This document shows, one piece after another, positions 5,925-13,714 of a DNA stretch of 18,031 bases. Where the stretch lies: NCBI GenBank assembly GCA_964354365.1, contig CAYGZM010000070.1:1-18031 (forward strand), given 5' to 3'. The DNA is from CAYGZM01 sp964354365 (GTDB lineage: Bacteria > Planctomycetota > Phycisphaerae > Sedimentisphaerales > Anaerobacaceae). The notes under the pieces were generated by a model. The model did no database searches and had not been told where the DNA came from. It was given only the letters and a program-made list of their open reading frames with translations. How positions within the stretch are numbered: position 1 is the stretch's first letter; each line of letters opens with the position of its first letter. Made by a program: the position numbers and the translations under genes.

Positions 5925-6131
5925 TTATGCCAGGGGACGCACGTTCGTCGCCTCGGGCCCTTTCTTACCCTCGGCAACCTCGTACTCTACGGCTTGGCCG
6001 TCATAAAGCGACCGAAAACCTTCCGCAGCAATGTTCGAGTGATGCACAAACAAATCCGCACCACCATCGTCGGGAACGATAAAACCGAACCCTTTCCTAT
6101 CGTTGAACCATTTTACCTTACCTTTATCCAA
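5925..6131 (-). CDS. Cold-shock domain protein (CspA family)
   Basis: This 68-residue single cold-shock domain acts as an RNA chaperone and single-stranded nucleic-acid binder. RNP1 is visible as KGFGFI and RNP2 as LFVHHS. The N-terminal GKVKWFNDRKG and C-terminal GPEATNVRPL are diagnostic, and the length is normal for the family (65-70). The start is a TTG at 6131 (read as Met), chosen because AAGGAG lies eight bases upstream and the predicted protein begins exactly where the family begins (MDKGKVKWFN). It is a monocistronic unit with its own consensus promoter (6244-6272), a leader of about 105 nt containing duplicated ribosome-binding sequences, and a rho-independent terminator. The leader suggests temperature- or structure-dependent translation, as known for cspA mRNAs in enterobacteria; here that is inference. 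Confidence 0.96.
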   Translation of the reverse strand: MDKGKVKWFNDRKGFGFIVPDDGGADLFVHHSNIAAEGFRSLYDGQAVEYEVAEGKKGPEATNVRPLA

Positions 6132-6237
6132 TTTATCGTCTCCTTAGGCTCCTGCGACAAACAAGCCTGCAATACTAATTCCCTCGTTTTTTTTCCAGGG
6201 GTACACTCCGAGGGAAAGGAGAATACTCCTTAGCACA
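6132..6237 (-). promoter_or_regulatory. Structured leader of the cold-shock mRNA with decoy Shine-Dalgarno
   Basis: The 8-mer CTAAGGAG occurs twice in the leader: at 6226-6233 near the 5' end, and at 6140-6147 as the real ribosome binding site. Between them, four bases after the first copy, lies CTCCTT (6216-6221 on the minus strand), which forms a hairpin with the first AAGGAG but is equally complementary to the second. A further pair, CGAGGG/CCCTCG (6209-6214 and 6181-6186), is possible. Two mutually exclusive pairings of one anti-SD are therefore drawn by the sequence itself. Confidence 0.5.
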
Positions 6238-6243
6238 ACCGAG

Positions 6244-6272
6244 ATAATACCGGTCGTCTCCCCCTCTGTCAA
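6244..6272 (-). promoter_or_regulatory. Consensus sigma70 promoter of the cold-shock gene
   Basis: On the minus strand a perfect TTGACA (6267-6272), a 17 bp spacer and TATTAT (6244-6249, 5 of 6). This is the strongest promoter match in the window and predicts transcription from about 6237. Confidence 0.75.
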
Positions 6273-6500
6273 CAAAATAATCTGCGGATTTCTTTCTCCG
6301 GAACAGCCGCAAACGTGCTTTTTTTAGCATCCATCCGGGATTGTCGCGGGAATAATGCCCGTTTCCCGGCTGACTTGTCACGGCGTGCGTCACCGGCCAA
6401 CAAATCGTCGGCTCATCTACAGCCCTGCCCCGCTCCCGCCGCGCACAGCCCGGCTGCCAAAGAATGACTCGACCGGTCGCCGCAACGCATCGCCCCTCTG

Positions 6501-6719
6501 CTAAAACGTAGTTTCGAGGCAATCCTTCCGCCAGCAGCAATCGGTATGAACGCACTGCCCATTGGAGGTTCCATAGCACGGCGTGCAATGCTCTGCCGAC
6601 TGGATGCTGTGGATAAGCTCGCTCTTCTTCATTTTGCCCGGCGTTATTCCCAGCGCAGCCGCCTTCGTCTTGATTTCTGACATGCTCAACTGTCTTTGTG
6701 CAAATTGTGTTGCAGGCAT
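6501..6719 (-). CDS. SAP-like domain miniprotein with Cys cluster
   Basis: This 72-residue protein starts at ATG 6719 with AGAAGGAG seven bases upstream. Residues 13-43 (MSEIKTKAAALGITPGKMKK, then SELIHSIQSAE) form a SAP/Rho-N-type helix-extended-helix, a fold usually associated with DNA or RNA binding. The C-terminus holds C45-x2-C48, C56, H58, C61-C62 and C67, which could bind zinc or an iron-sulfur cluster. I recall similar small proteins annotated only as SAP domain-containing or Rho termination factor N-terminal, so the role remains unknown. It lies upstream of the cold-shock gene on the same strand, but that gene has its own promoter. The overlapping 189-residue frame on this strand is judged a shadow, because the SAP signature and ribosome binding site both favour this one. 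Confidence 0.8.
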   Translation of the reverse strand: MPATQFAQRQLSMSEIKTKAAALGITPGKMKKSELIHSIQSAEHCTPCYGTSNGQCVHTDCCWRKDCLETTF

Positions 6720-7063
6720 ATCTTATCTCCTTCTGTATTCTCACAAACCCTTATGAACACATTACCTAACAGTCACAATACCAGCCAATCTCTCATCGTT
6801 AAAACAGGCCGGCTTGCCTGCCTTAACCCTGGCTCCCGGCGAATTCTCGCCTATATGTTTTCGTTCAAATACGCCGGCGACTATAGAAATCCCCGCCGGC
6901 TCTTGACAGATTTTGCAGATTTTCTCCGGTTCCACAGGGATTCTACTGATTTCGCCCTTTTTCTCGGAACCTTCAGATACCCTCCCCATCCATCCCCTAT
7001 GCCGCAGTTCCTGATAAACACCGCCGAACAGGCAACCTCTTTCAAAAGAAACACCCCCCGCCC
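6720..7063. other. Intergenic stretch, no gene, degenerate repeats
   Basis: I see no credible gene here. The 75-codon minus frame at 6762-6989 translates repetitive DNA (for example the near-tandem AAAATCTGCAAAATCTGT on the minus strand) and resembles nothing. A 7-bp inverted repeat GCCGGCG/CGCCGGC (6873-6879 and 6894-6900, 14-nt loop) is present. The ribosome binding site for the SAP gene is at the left end; no convincing promoter was found. Confidence 0.5.
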
Positions 7064-7242
7064 TTATGTTTGACCTGCTCGCAGCAGCGTGTCGGCCGCG
7101 ATGAAGAACGGCCGGCCTTGCTGATCCACGAGAGGAAGACGATTCTCACTGACCTTGAGCGGGAAAGCGGGCTTGTTCTCTGCGCCTACGATGAGTTGGC
7201 AAGAAGTGACGGAAAGAAACGAAACAAGGAGGATGCTTTCAT
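7064..7242 (-). pseudogene. N-terminal remnant of a secreted DUF4038 (apiosidase-like) protein
   Basis: The minus-strand frame ending at TAA 7064-7066 reads ILLVSFLSVTSC, then AENKPAFPLKVSENRLPLVD, then QQGRPFFIAADT, and stops after LLRAGQT. The part from PLKVSEN to ADT matches the conserved beginning of DUF4038/GH140-like proteins (PLKVS.NGRYLVDQ.GKPF..GDT, from memory), and the hydrophobic stretch before it looks like a signal peptide. The only nearby ATG (7240-7242, MKASSLFRFF) is in a different frame, so a frameshift has also occurred. Only about 45 of the expected 400 or more residues remain. The remnant begins 17 nt beyond the stop codon of the sacsin-helicase gene. A plus-strand frame across the same bases is judged a shadow. 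Confidence 0.55.
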
Positions 7243-7259
7243 AGGCTGCGAGAATGTGC

Positions 7260-10200
7260 TTATTCGCTATCGGTCAGTTCCGAGAAATACCTTTGGCAAT
7301 AGTGATATGGATGTTTGTCTCGAAACCGTCCCAAGTTATCCACCACGGTAACAAGCCGGCATCGCGCTTTTCCACCGTTTTTCTCACCGCGCAGGCCACG
7401 ACCAACCATCTGCATGTAGCGGACAGGGCTGAACACCTGCCGCGCAATCAGAACCATGTCGGTTTTCGGTGCGTCGAAGCCACTGCTGAGGACATCGCAA
7501 TTGCACATGACGCGGATTTCGCCCCGCTGAAATCGGTCCAAGAAATAACGCCTGGCCGCAGTTGGAGTCTTGCTGCTGACAACCGCTGTGGCGATGCCTT
7601 GCAGATAGAGGCGCGCGGACATCTCCTCGGCGTGCAAAACAGAATTGGCGAAAAATAGAACCGAGCGCTCCTTCGCTGCTTTAATTAGTTCCACGAGGAA
7701 TTCGTTGCGCTGTTTGTTGCCGCCAAGGCGCTGGTTGATAGCTTCGATGAGATTCTCGAAGTCAATTCCCTCCCACGGCTCCGCAAGCTCTGAAAGCCGG
7801 TCAATTTCCTCCTGTAGCAAGCCGACGCCGGAAGGCAGCGCATCGTTATCCACCTCGGCAAGGACGCCCTGGTGACGCAGGCGAACATGGAGGTGTTCCT
7901 GGTTGCTCGGCAACCATTGGTTATCAAAGCGTCGCGCCAACCTTTGGGCTTCCTTGTCGTCCGCGCGGAAAGGTGTCGCGCTGAGACCCAGAATGGGCGG
8001 TTCGTCCTTTGGCGGCGCACCCGGTCTCGGTGCCTCCGCATCGAGCCACCGCAAGAGCTTCGTGTAGCTCGGCGCGATGGCATGATGGCACTCGTCAACG
8101 ACGACCAGTCCGGGCTGTTTGAGCCACACCAATTCTTCGGCTTCCATGCGGTTGTTCAAGGTCTGAATTGATGCTACGACCAAGACCGGTTTGTCCGGGT
8201 CCTGAATTGCCGGGTTTGGATTGTTGCCCCACAAGCGAACGATACGCAAGTCGGTCCTCTGAGCGCCGAGATTAAGCCAAACTTGACGGAATGCCTGAAC
8301 CGCCTGCTCGCAAAGCTCATCCGTCTGCGCCACCCAGATGACACAGCGGCGATCGCTTTCGGGCTTGAGAACAAGCAGCACGGCTGCCTCCACTGTCACA
8401 AGCGTCTTGCCGCCTCCGGTTGGCAGGCTTACCACCGCACGCCGTCGCCCAGTGCCGCTGGCCACCAATGCACGGATACCTTCCAGAACTTCCTCCTGAA
8501 AGTCGTGAAGTGGCGGCAACTCTATGGGCCCGCTAATGAACTCTTCTGATTTTCGCGGCGCTTGCAGCGACGCAGCGAACTCCTCGGGAAACCCGATGCT
8601 CACGACGAAGGGACGCGCCTTGGCGGTTCTCCATTTGGACGGTGGCTTCAATCCCTCCGCATCCAGCGTTTCTTTGAGTGTGGCGAGGGTGGCAGGGCCA
8701 AGTTGCGCGAGTGTCAGATCAGCGAGTTGCAGTGGCTCACATTGCTGGATGAAATCCATGCCGGCGAGGTTGCCGAGCGCCTGGCGTAGTGGTTCTGAGC
8801 GTCTTCCCACCGCCAGGAGCAATCGCTCCGTAAGTGTCGAACCCTGAGCCACCTTCGCGCGCAAAGCGTCCACCTGCGCGTCGCCGAGGATACACAATGC
8901 TTCTCCTGGTTCGTGTTTCAACCACCTCGCAGCGGCCACCTCAGCCAGCAGACGCTGAAGTCTGTCGGCACGCGACAACGAAGCCAGTTGTGCCAAATCA
9001 AGGAACAAAGTGTTCTCCCGCATCAGGCAGGGCACAGAGTCGGATTGTCCTGCGACATCCAGTTTCAGACCGGCAACCGGCTGGCATTGCGAGGTGTCCT
9101 TTACTTCATGTCGCAAGACCTCTTTCAGTTCGGGGAATGCCGAAACCAAGAGACAGGCTGGTCCTGTCTGCTCCGTCCATTCTGGTTTCATTAGCCCTGT
9201 GAGGTTGTGCGCTCCTTTCTGGAGCCACAGCTTGAGCGCTTGTTCGTCCAACGTGACCACGACGCGGCTTTCTGTCCGCGCGTGCTTAGCAAGATACGGC
9301 GAGCCGGTCACATAAACCTGCGCCAACGGTATTTCGCCCACCTTGCTGCGAAGCGATTGTGGGGCAATGTTGTCCATTGCCGCACCCGCCCAAAGCTCAC
9401 GCAAGGAATCTTCTGCAACAGCCTCTGGAGTCGCCAGCACCTTGATGAGCGCCAGCCACAATCCAGAAATGTCAGCTGTCGTCGCCTCGATTGTTGGGAT
9501 CACACCTTCCAGTTTTTCAAACGAGGGCTTGAGTTGATCCCATTTCGGGAGTTTCGCCAGCACAGGCTCGTGACTTCGTTTTATCAGGGCCGATAGGGGG
9601 ATGGCATGGTCGCCGACTTGCACCGCGCCATGTCTGAAGAGGAACCACGGTAGCGGGTGGGGAACGTCAATCTTCGTATATCTTCTGTCGGAGTGGCCGA
9701 ACTTCAGCTTTCCTACGAACTCTCCTCGGCCAATTAGGCAAAGGAACCGCTCAGTAAGCTTAGCGTTTGGAATGCCGCTCAACTTGGGCAGGAAGGCCCA
9801 GCCTTTAGGAAACTTGAAGCCCGCTGGTTCCAAGAACTCCCAAGATGCACTACTGTTAATGTTTTGTTGGAAGTGCTTTCGCCAATGCCACAACCAATCA
9901 TGCAATCCGTTGTACGTGCTGACTTCGTCCACTCCATCCGGAAATTCGCAAACGCCTAATGTCGCCAATAATTCATTGTCTTCGTCATGAGTGCCGGAAT
10001 CAACCAACACACTCTGGTTCGAGGAAGTATCATCAGGGCTGACCAACTCGCCAGGCAGGAGAACTTCATCGGCCGAGACCCATTCCCCATCGCGCCGCCT
10101 CACACGAATCTGGTCGGAATTCTGCTTGGTGAACTGTTGGCGCACGGCAGGAGGTGCTGCGCGCAGCCTCGCCCAGAACGTCTTCCACCCAGCATCTCTG

Positions 10201-11978
10201 GCCTCCGCTGGATAATCCGGGATACCATTCAGCGACTCGCGGAGCACTGACTCCCACACGCTGTCGTCGAGCGACTTCACCTTCATTACGTCCGTGAGAA
10301 TGCGCTTCGCCTCCGCAACCTCGCACAATGATCGAGCAACCGGATGTCGGCCATCGGGAACGGGCGTGCCTTCTGGCGCAAAGACCACCTTATTTGCGGT
10401 CAGGAATTGGCCGCCATCCGATGGGATGATGGCCAAGGTCTCGCGGGCGGTGTTCCATTCGTATTGCTTGCATTCGTTAGCATATGCCTCAGCAAGTTTG
10501 AGGACTTGAATGGTCTTCTCCACGACAGCGGAAGCGACGGCTGCGAACCACGAACTCGCTTCACGCCTCCGGAGATTGGGGCACGACGGCTGTTCTGTGC
10601 CTTGCGGCTTGAGCCGCTCTGCGAGTGCATTTAGCCGGCTGCCGCGCTGCCGCTCCAGACACGAGTGATGAACCGTCCGAGCCAGTTCATCGGGTCCGGC
10701 GAGCACCTGCCACTGCCGGGCAAGTTCTGCGGTGTCTCTCGGGTGACGCCACAATTCCCGCGCAGTTCGCAGTGTTCCCGTCGCGTCAGGTATCACGGTT
10801 GCCGTTTCCAAAGTTGCCCAGATGGCCTCCACGAGCGGAGCAGCGACGACCTCGTCTTTGCGTTCAAGCTGGCGTGGGAAGGCGTCCAGCGTGCGGGCGG
10901 GGTCCGCGTCCGCGCGCAATTGCGGTAGCGTTTCCACAATGAGCCGGGCCGCTTCACTCATCAGCGCCGTGTTCCACTCGCCGATGATGATGGCTTTTCG
11001 GTCGCTGTTCAACTTCCACGGCGCGTTCAGGATTCCGGACAGGTAAGTCGGGGTGTCCGTCGGGAAGAAGGCCCAGAAGCGTCCGATCTCCTCGCGTTTC
11101 CCTTCCAAAAGAATGGCCCAGGCCAATCGCACCGACTCCCGCGCATGAATATCGGTGGCGTCCTCACGTGCGCGTTCGTCGGTAATGGCGACTTCGCGAG
11201 AGGCGACGCGCCAGCGTGATTGTTCTTCGCCGGCGAACAACACACGCTCAGCACCTGCTGTCTCGATCTTCAATTCTCGAACCGGCTTGGCACCATCGTC
11301 CAACTGTAAGGTCATCGGCACCTGCAGAAAAAGAAGGAACTCGGAAGGGAACGAGCTAATTTCATCCCGTAGATGGTACACGAATCCAGCCGCGCGAATG
11401 TCTGCACGCACGATGGTCTCTGCCCAGGTAAGCTCACGGAGAACCGCATCGCCAGCGAGCTCCCCTTCATCCAAGGGGTACGCGAGCCGCAATCCCGGCG
11501 CATCCTTCACGTTGAATCTCTCTTGAAGCTCACGCCGACACCGCTCCGGGTCAAAGCGAAGTGCTCCGGCCCCTTTGGTGAATAGGTCAATCCTTCCGCC
11601 AAGCCGAAGCAGCGACTTGAAGGCCAGGCCGAATCGTCCGATTTGATCACCGCGCTTGGGCGAATAATGGGAGAGGAGGAGTGATTTGAGGCCGCGCTCC
11701 GTCAGTGACCCACCGGTGTTGGCCACGTAAAGATGTGAATCGCGAAGGACCACCTGAACGCGATTGCCACCAGGAGGCTGATTACCTTGCTTGTGTGCCT
11801 CCAAGATCGCATCCGCTGCATTTTGAACGAGTTCGAGCACTTGTCGGTAGCCGTAGCCACCAGCCAGAACGTGTTGCTCAATCCCGTAATGTTCCCCGAT
11901 TAGGTCAGGTTGTTGACCGTAGGCACCAAATGTCTGCTTATTGAATTGAGCGACTATCTCTTGGATTCGAGCATTCAT
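7260..11978 (-). CDS. Sacsin/Hsp90-type GHKL ATPase fused to SF2 helicase, candidate defence protein
   Basis: This is a 1572-residue soluble protein. Residues about 20-130 hold a GHKL (sacsin N-terminal-like) ATP site. The N-box is E49-L-V-Q-N53-A-A-D56, the G1-type loop is N87-T-G-G-S-L, and the G2-type loop is G114-R-F-G-L-A-F-K-S122. Residues about 260-1150 are unassigned. A C-terminal superfamily 2 helicase follows from about 1160: Walker A P1186-T-G-G-G-K1191-T, DECH box D1295-E-C-H-H, motif III S1333-A-T-P, and motif VI Q1523-M-V-G-R-G-L-R. The pattern is like the helicase of type I/III restriction enzymes and DISARM-type systems. I see no nuclease or methylase motif. It starts at ATG 11978; an in-frame TAG lies 12 nt upstream and there is no clear ribosome binding site. 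Sacsin-like ATPases and SF2 helicases both recur in phage defence, so that role is inferred. No obvious partner genes are adjacent. Confidence 0.88.
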   Translation of the reverse strand: MNARIQEIVAQFNKQTFGAYGQQPDLIGEHYGIEQHVLAGGYGYRQVLELVQNAADAILEAHKQGNQPPGGNRVQVVLRDSHLYVANTGGSLTERGLKSLLLSHYSPKRGDQIGRFGLAFKSLLRLGGRIDLFTKGAGALRFDPERCRRELQERFNVKDAPGLRLAYPLDEGELAGDAVLRELTWAETIVRADIRAAGFVYHLRDEISSFPSEFLLFLQVPMTLQLDDGAKPVRELKIETAGAERVLFAGEEQSRWRVASREVAITDERAREDATDIHARESVRLAWAILLEGKREEIGRFWAFFPTDTPTYLSGILNAPWKLNSDRKAIIIGEWNTALMSEAARLIVETLPQLRADADPARTLDAFPRQLERKDEVVAAPLVEAIWATLETATVIPDATGTLRTARELWRHPRDTAELARQWQVLAGPDELARTVHHSCLERQRGSRLNALAERLKPQGTEQPSCPNLRRREASSWFAAVASAVVEKTIQVLKLAEAYANECKQYEWNTARETLAIIPSDGGQFLTANKVVFAPEGTPVPDGRHPVARSLCEVAEAKRILTDVMKVKSLDDSVWESVLRESLNGIPDYPAEARDAGWKTFWARLRAAPPAVRQQFTKQNSDQIRVRRRDGEWVSADEVLLPGELVSPDDTSSNQSVLVDSGTHDEDNELLATLGVCEFPDGVDEVSTYNGLHDWLWHWRKHFQQNINSSASWEFLEPAGFKFPKGWAFLPKLSGIPNAKLTERFLCLIGRGEFVGKLKFGHSDRRYTKIDVPHPLPWFLFRHGAVQVGDHAIPLSALIKRSHEPVLAKLPKWDQLKPSFEKLEGVIPTIEATTADISGLWLALIKVLATPEAVAEDSLRELWAGAAMDNIAPQSLRSKVGEIPLAQVYVTGSPYLAKHARTESRVVVTLDEQALKLWLQKGAHNLTGLMKPEWTEQTGPACLLVSAFPELKEVLRHEVKDTSQCQPVAGLKLDVAGQSDSVPCLMRENTLFLDLAQLASLSRADRLQRLLAEVAAARWLKHEPGEALCILGDAQVDALRAKVAQGSTLTERLLLAVGRRSEPLRQALGNLAGMDFIQQCEPLQLADLTLAQLGPATLATLKETLDAEGLKPPSKWRTAKARPFVVSIGFPEEFAASLQAPRKSEEFISGPIELPPLHDFQEEVLEGIRALVASGTGRRRAVVSLPTGGGKTLVTVEAAVLLVLKPESDRRCVIWVAQTDELCEQAVQAFRQVWLNLGAQRTDLRIVRLWGNNPNPAIQDPDKPVLVVASIQTLNNRMEAEELVWLKQPGLVVVDECHHAIAPSYTKLLRWLDAEAPRPGAPPKDEPPILGLSATPFRADDKEAQRLARRFDNQWLPSNQEHLHVRLRHQGVLAEVDNDALPSGVGLLQEEIDRLSELAEPWEGIDFENLIEAINQRLGGNKQRNEFLVELIKAAKERSVLFFANSVLHAEEMSARLYLQGIATAVVSSKTPTAARRYFLDRFQRGEIRVMCNCDVLSSGFDAPKTDMVLIARQVFSPVRYMQMVGRGLRGEKNGGKARCRLVTVVDNLGRFRDKHPYHYCQRYFSELTDSE

Positions 11979-12087
11979 GCCACAGCCAGCCTATGACGAA
12001 TCACGAGCAAATGCTATCAGCAAAGGAATACGTCATGGGTTTCAGGTTTGGAGTCCAGCACCAGCACCCAGTCCGATTCGCCAGCAG

Positions 12088-12122
12088 ATAGTATCACCGC
12101 AAAATCGTCTCTATCATACTAT
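12088..12122. promoter_or_regulatory. Operator-like inverted repeat ATAGTAT/ATACTAT
   Basis: ATAGTAT (12088-12094) and ATACTAT (12116-12122) are inverted with 21 bp between them, so the half-site centres are 28 bp apart. The right half overlaps the candidate -10 of the helicase gene. The left half is part of GATAGTATC, itself a 9-bp palindrome. This is a plausible repressor site; no regulator gene is present in the window. Confidence 0.35.
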
Positions 12123-12145
12123 AACCCCGCCCACTTTGCCAGCAA
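12118..12145 (-). promoter_or_regulatory. Candidate promoter of the sacsin-helicase gene
   Basis: On the minus strand, TTGCTG (12140-12145) and TATAGT (12118-12123) with a 16 bp spacer. The -10 is good and the -35 is weak. It implies a leader of about 130 nt. Confidence 0.35.
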
Positions 12146-12223
12146 AAAAAACTCTTTTTCACAACGGCACAACAGTCCCCGAAACGGGGGCGAGCCGGCT
12201 GTGTGCCTGCCCGGACTTTGCGG

Positions 12224-12252
12224 TTGTGTTTTGGTTGGATTTTTGGTAGATT
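12224..12252 (+). promoter_or_regulatory. Candidate promoter of the oxidoreductase gene
   Basis: TTGTGT (12224-12229) and TAGATT (12247-12252) with a 17 bp spacer. Both hexamers are only partial matches. It implies a short leader of about 27 nt ending in the AAAGGAG ribosome binding site. Confidence 0.3.
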
Positions 12253-12285
12253 TCGGCGGACAATGATTACGAAAGGAGTCAGCAA

Positions 12286-13527
12286 ATGCTAAAGATAGGA
12301 ATGATCGGAGCCGGGTTTGTGGCTGGGTTTCACGCAAGGGCGTTAGGCTCGGTTCGCGGGGCCGAACTCGCCGGCGTCTGCGCGCCCAAGGGCGCCGAAC
12401 AGCTCGCACAAACCGCTCGTCAAAACGGACTGGGAAATACGCAGGTCTATGAAACGACGGCCCAGCTTTGCGAAGCCGTGGACATCGTCGCTATTTTCGC
12501 GCCGAACTTCGCCCGCATCGATATTATGCGCGACATCGCCAGGGCCGTTGAAAGCGGCGCCGAGCTAAAAGGCATCATCTGCGAAAAGCCGCTTGCGCGA
12601 AATCTAAAGGAAGCCGACGTGCTCACGCGGATGGCCAAGGCGCTTCACGTGCCGACGGCGTATTTTGAGAACCAGCTTCACATACCGAGCATCGTCGAGG
12701 CCCGCAGGCAGCTTGCGGCGGTGGAGAAGACTATGGGGGCGGTGCATTTGGCCCGCAGCGCCGAGGAGCACGGCGGCCCGCACGAGCCGTGGTTCTGGGA
12801 CCCCACAACGCAGGGCGGCGGGGTCTGCTGCGATATGGGCTGCCACAGTATCGCGGTGGGGATGTATATGCTCACGCCGAGCAACAGGCCGCTGGACTAT
12901 CTTACGCCCGTTTCGGTTACGGCGGAAATGGCGCTATTAAAGTGGGGCAAGGAGCCCTGGATCAGCCAGCTCAGGAAAAGGGGCGTGGATTACACCGCTA
13001 CGCCGGCCGAGGATTATTCATTAGTAACCGTTGAATTCAAGGACCCGGAGACGGGCGTATGCAGCGTTGCGCAGGCGACGAACTCGTGGATGTACGATGC
13101 GCCCGGGCTGCGGCTGTTGATGGAGGCGATTGGGCCGGGCTATTCGTACAACGTCAATTCGCTCAAGTCCCCTGCCGATATGTTCATCAGCGACGCCGCG
13201 GCCGCCGCCGTGGGCGACAGCGAGCTGGCGCTGGAAAAGGCGCAGGCCACGCGCGGGGCGCTGATTTTGCAGCCGAACGAGTGCGACCTTTACGGCTACA
13301 TAGCCGAGTGGCGGGATGCAATCGCAGCGTTTGAACAGGGTAGAGACGCACTGCTGAATTTCGAGTTCGGGCGATTAGTCACGATGCTGATTATGGCGGC
13401 GTATATGGCCCACGAAAAGAAAAGAACAATCGACCTGACCGATCCAAAGACCCTCCAGAAACTGGATACCTATATCCCGCTGATCCAGCAGGGCAAAGGG
13501 GCAAAAGTCCTGCTGGGCGCCGGGTAA
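12286..13527 (+). CDS. Gfo/Idh/MocA family NAD(P)-dependent oxidoreductase
   Basis: This 413-residue cytosolic enzyme probably oxidises or reduces a sugar or a sugar-derived compound. The N-terminal Rossmann fold shows KIGMIGAGFVAGFHARAL (G8-x-G10 nucleotide loop). The family signature E100-K101-P102-L follows in IICEKPLARNLKEAD, where K101 is the expected active-site lysine. The substrate half carries GGGVCCDMGCHSIAVGMYML, with D183 and H187 in the typical D-x3-H catalytic pair. The length is in the usual 330-430 range. The start ATG 12286 has AAAGGAG at 12272-12278. It is divergent from the sacsin-helicase gene and stands alone, with no neighbouring sugar transport or kinase genes to define a substrate. 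In Planctomycetota such paralogues are numerous and often linked to polysaccharide degradation. Confidence 0.94.
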   Translation: MLKIGMIGAGFVAGFHARALGSVRGAELAGVCAPKGAEQLAQTARQNGLGNTQVYETTAQLCEAVDIVAIFAPNFARIDIMRDIARAVESGAELKGIICEKPLARNLKEADVLTRMAKALHVPTAYFENQLHIPSIVEARRQLAAVEKTMGAVHLARSAEEHGGPHEPWFWDPTTQGGGVCCDMGCHSIAVGMYMLTPSNRPLDYLTPVSVTAEMALLKWGKEPWISQLRKRGVDYTATPAEDYSLVTVEFKDPETGVCSVAQATNSWMYDAPGLRLLMEAIGPGYSYNVNSLKSPADMFISDAAAAAVGDSELALEKAQATRGALILQPNECDLYGYIAEWRDAIAAFEQGRDALLNFEFGRLVTMLIMAAYMAHEKKRTIDLTDPKTLQKLDTYIPLIQQGKGAKVLLGAG

Positions 13528-13659
13528 AAAACGCGGGCAGATAGGAACGCGGCGGAGCGCAAAAACCGGCCACCGGGGCTGGTAGTGGTGTACTGGTTCA
13601 GCGTGAGCTGGACAAATTCGCTTTACGGTTAAGAGAGTACCTTGCCTTCGGTCTTGGGT

Positions 13660-13706
13660 GGTGCGAAAAATCGCACCCTACGCCTGCAATTTTGCAGAAG
13701 CCTTTC
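13660..13706. repeat. R3, half of the MITE-like element plus hairpin module
   Basis: Positions 13683-13706 match R1's right end (4701-4724) at all 24 bases, including the CCTGCAATTTTGCAG palindrome and the AAGCCTTTC outer flank. Immediately inside lies the hairpin GGTGCGA-aaaa-TCGCACC (13660-13677), the counterpart of the GTAGGGTGGGC hairpin at the same place in R2. No second end was found nearby. Confidence 0.6.
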
Positions 13707-13714
13707 TATGATTA

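Larger units (their letters stand above)
11979..12285. other. Divergent promoter region between helicase and oxidoreductase genes
   Basis: This 307 bp region contains candidate promoters on both strands, a 7-bp inverted repeat (12088-12122) and a tight hairpin CCCCG-AAA-CGGGG (12177-12189). The hairpin has no T-tract. No gene is supported here. Confidence 0.5.

Noticed and set aside
6175..6744. 189-codon minus-strand frame
   Set aside because: It overlaps the SAP gene in another frame and runs through the cold-shock promoter and leader, so it is non-coding by context.
7070..7351. 93-codon plus-strand frame
   Set aside because: It starts at a TTG without a ribosome binding site, and lies opposite the DUF4038 remnant and the end of the helicase gene.
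12177..12189. CCCCG-AAA-CGGGG hairpin as a terminator
   Set aside because: There is no T-tract on either side and it lies between two divergent genes, where no terminator is needed.
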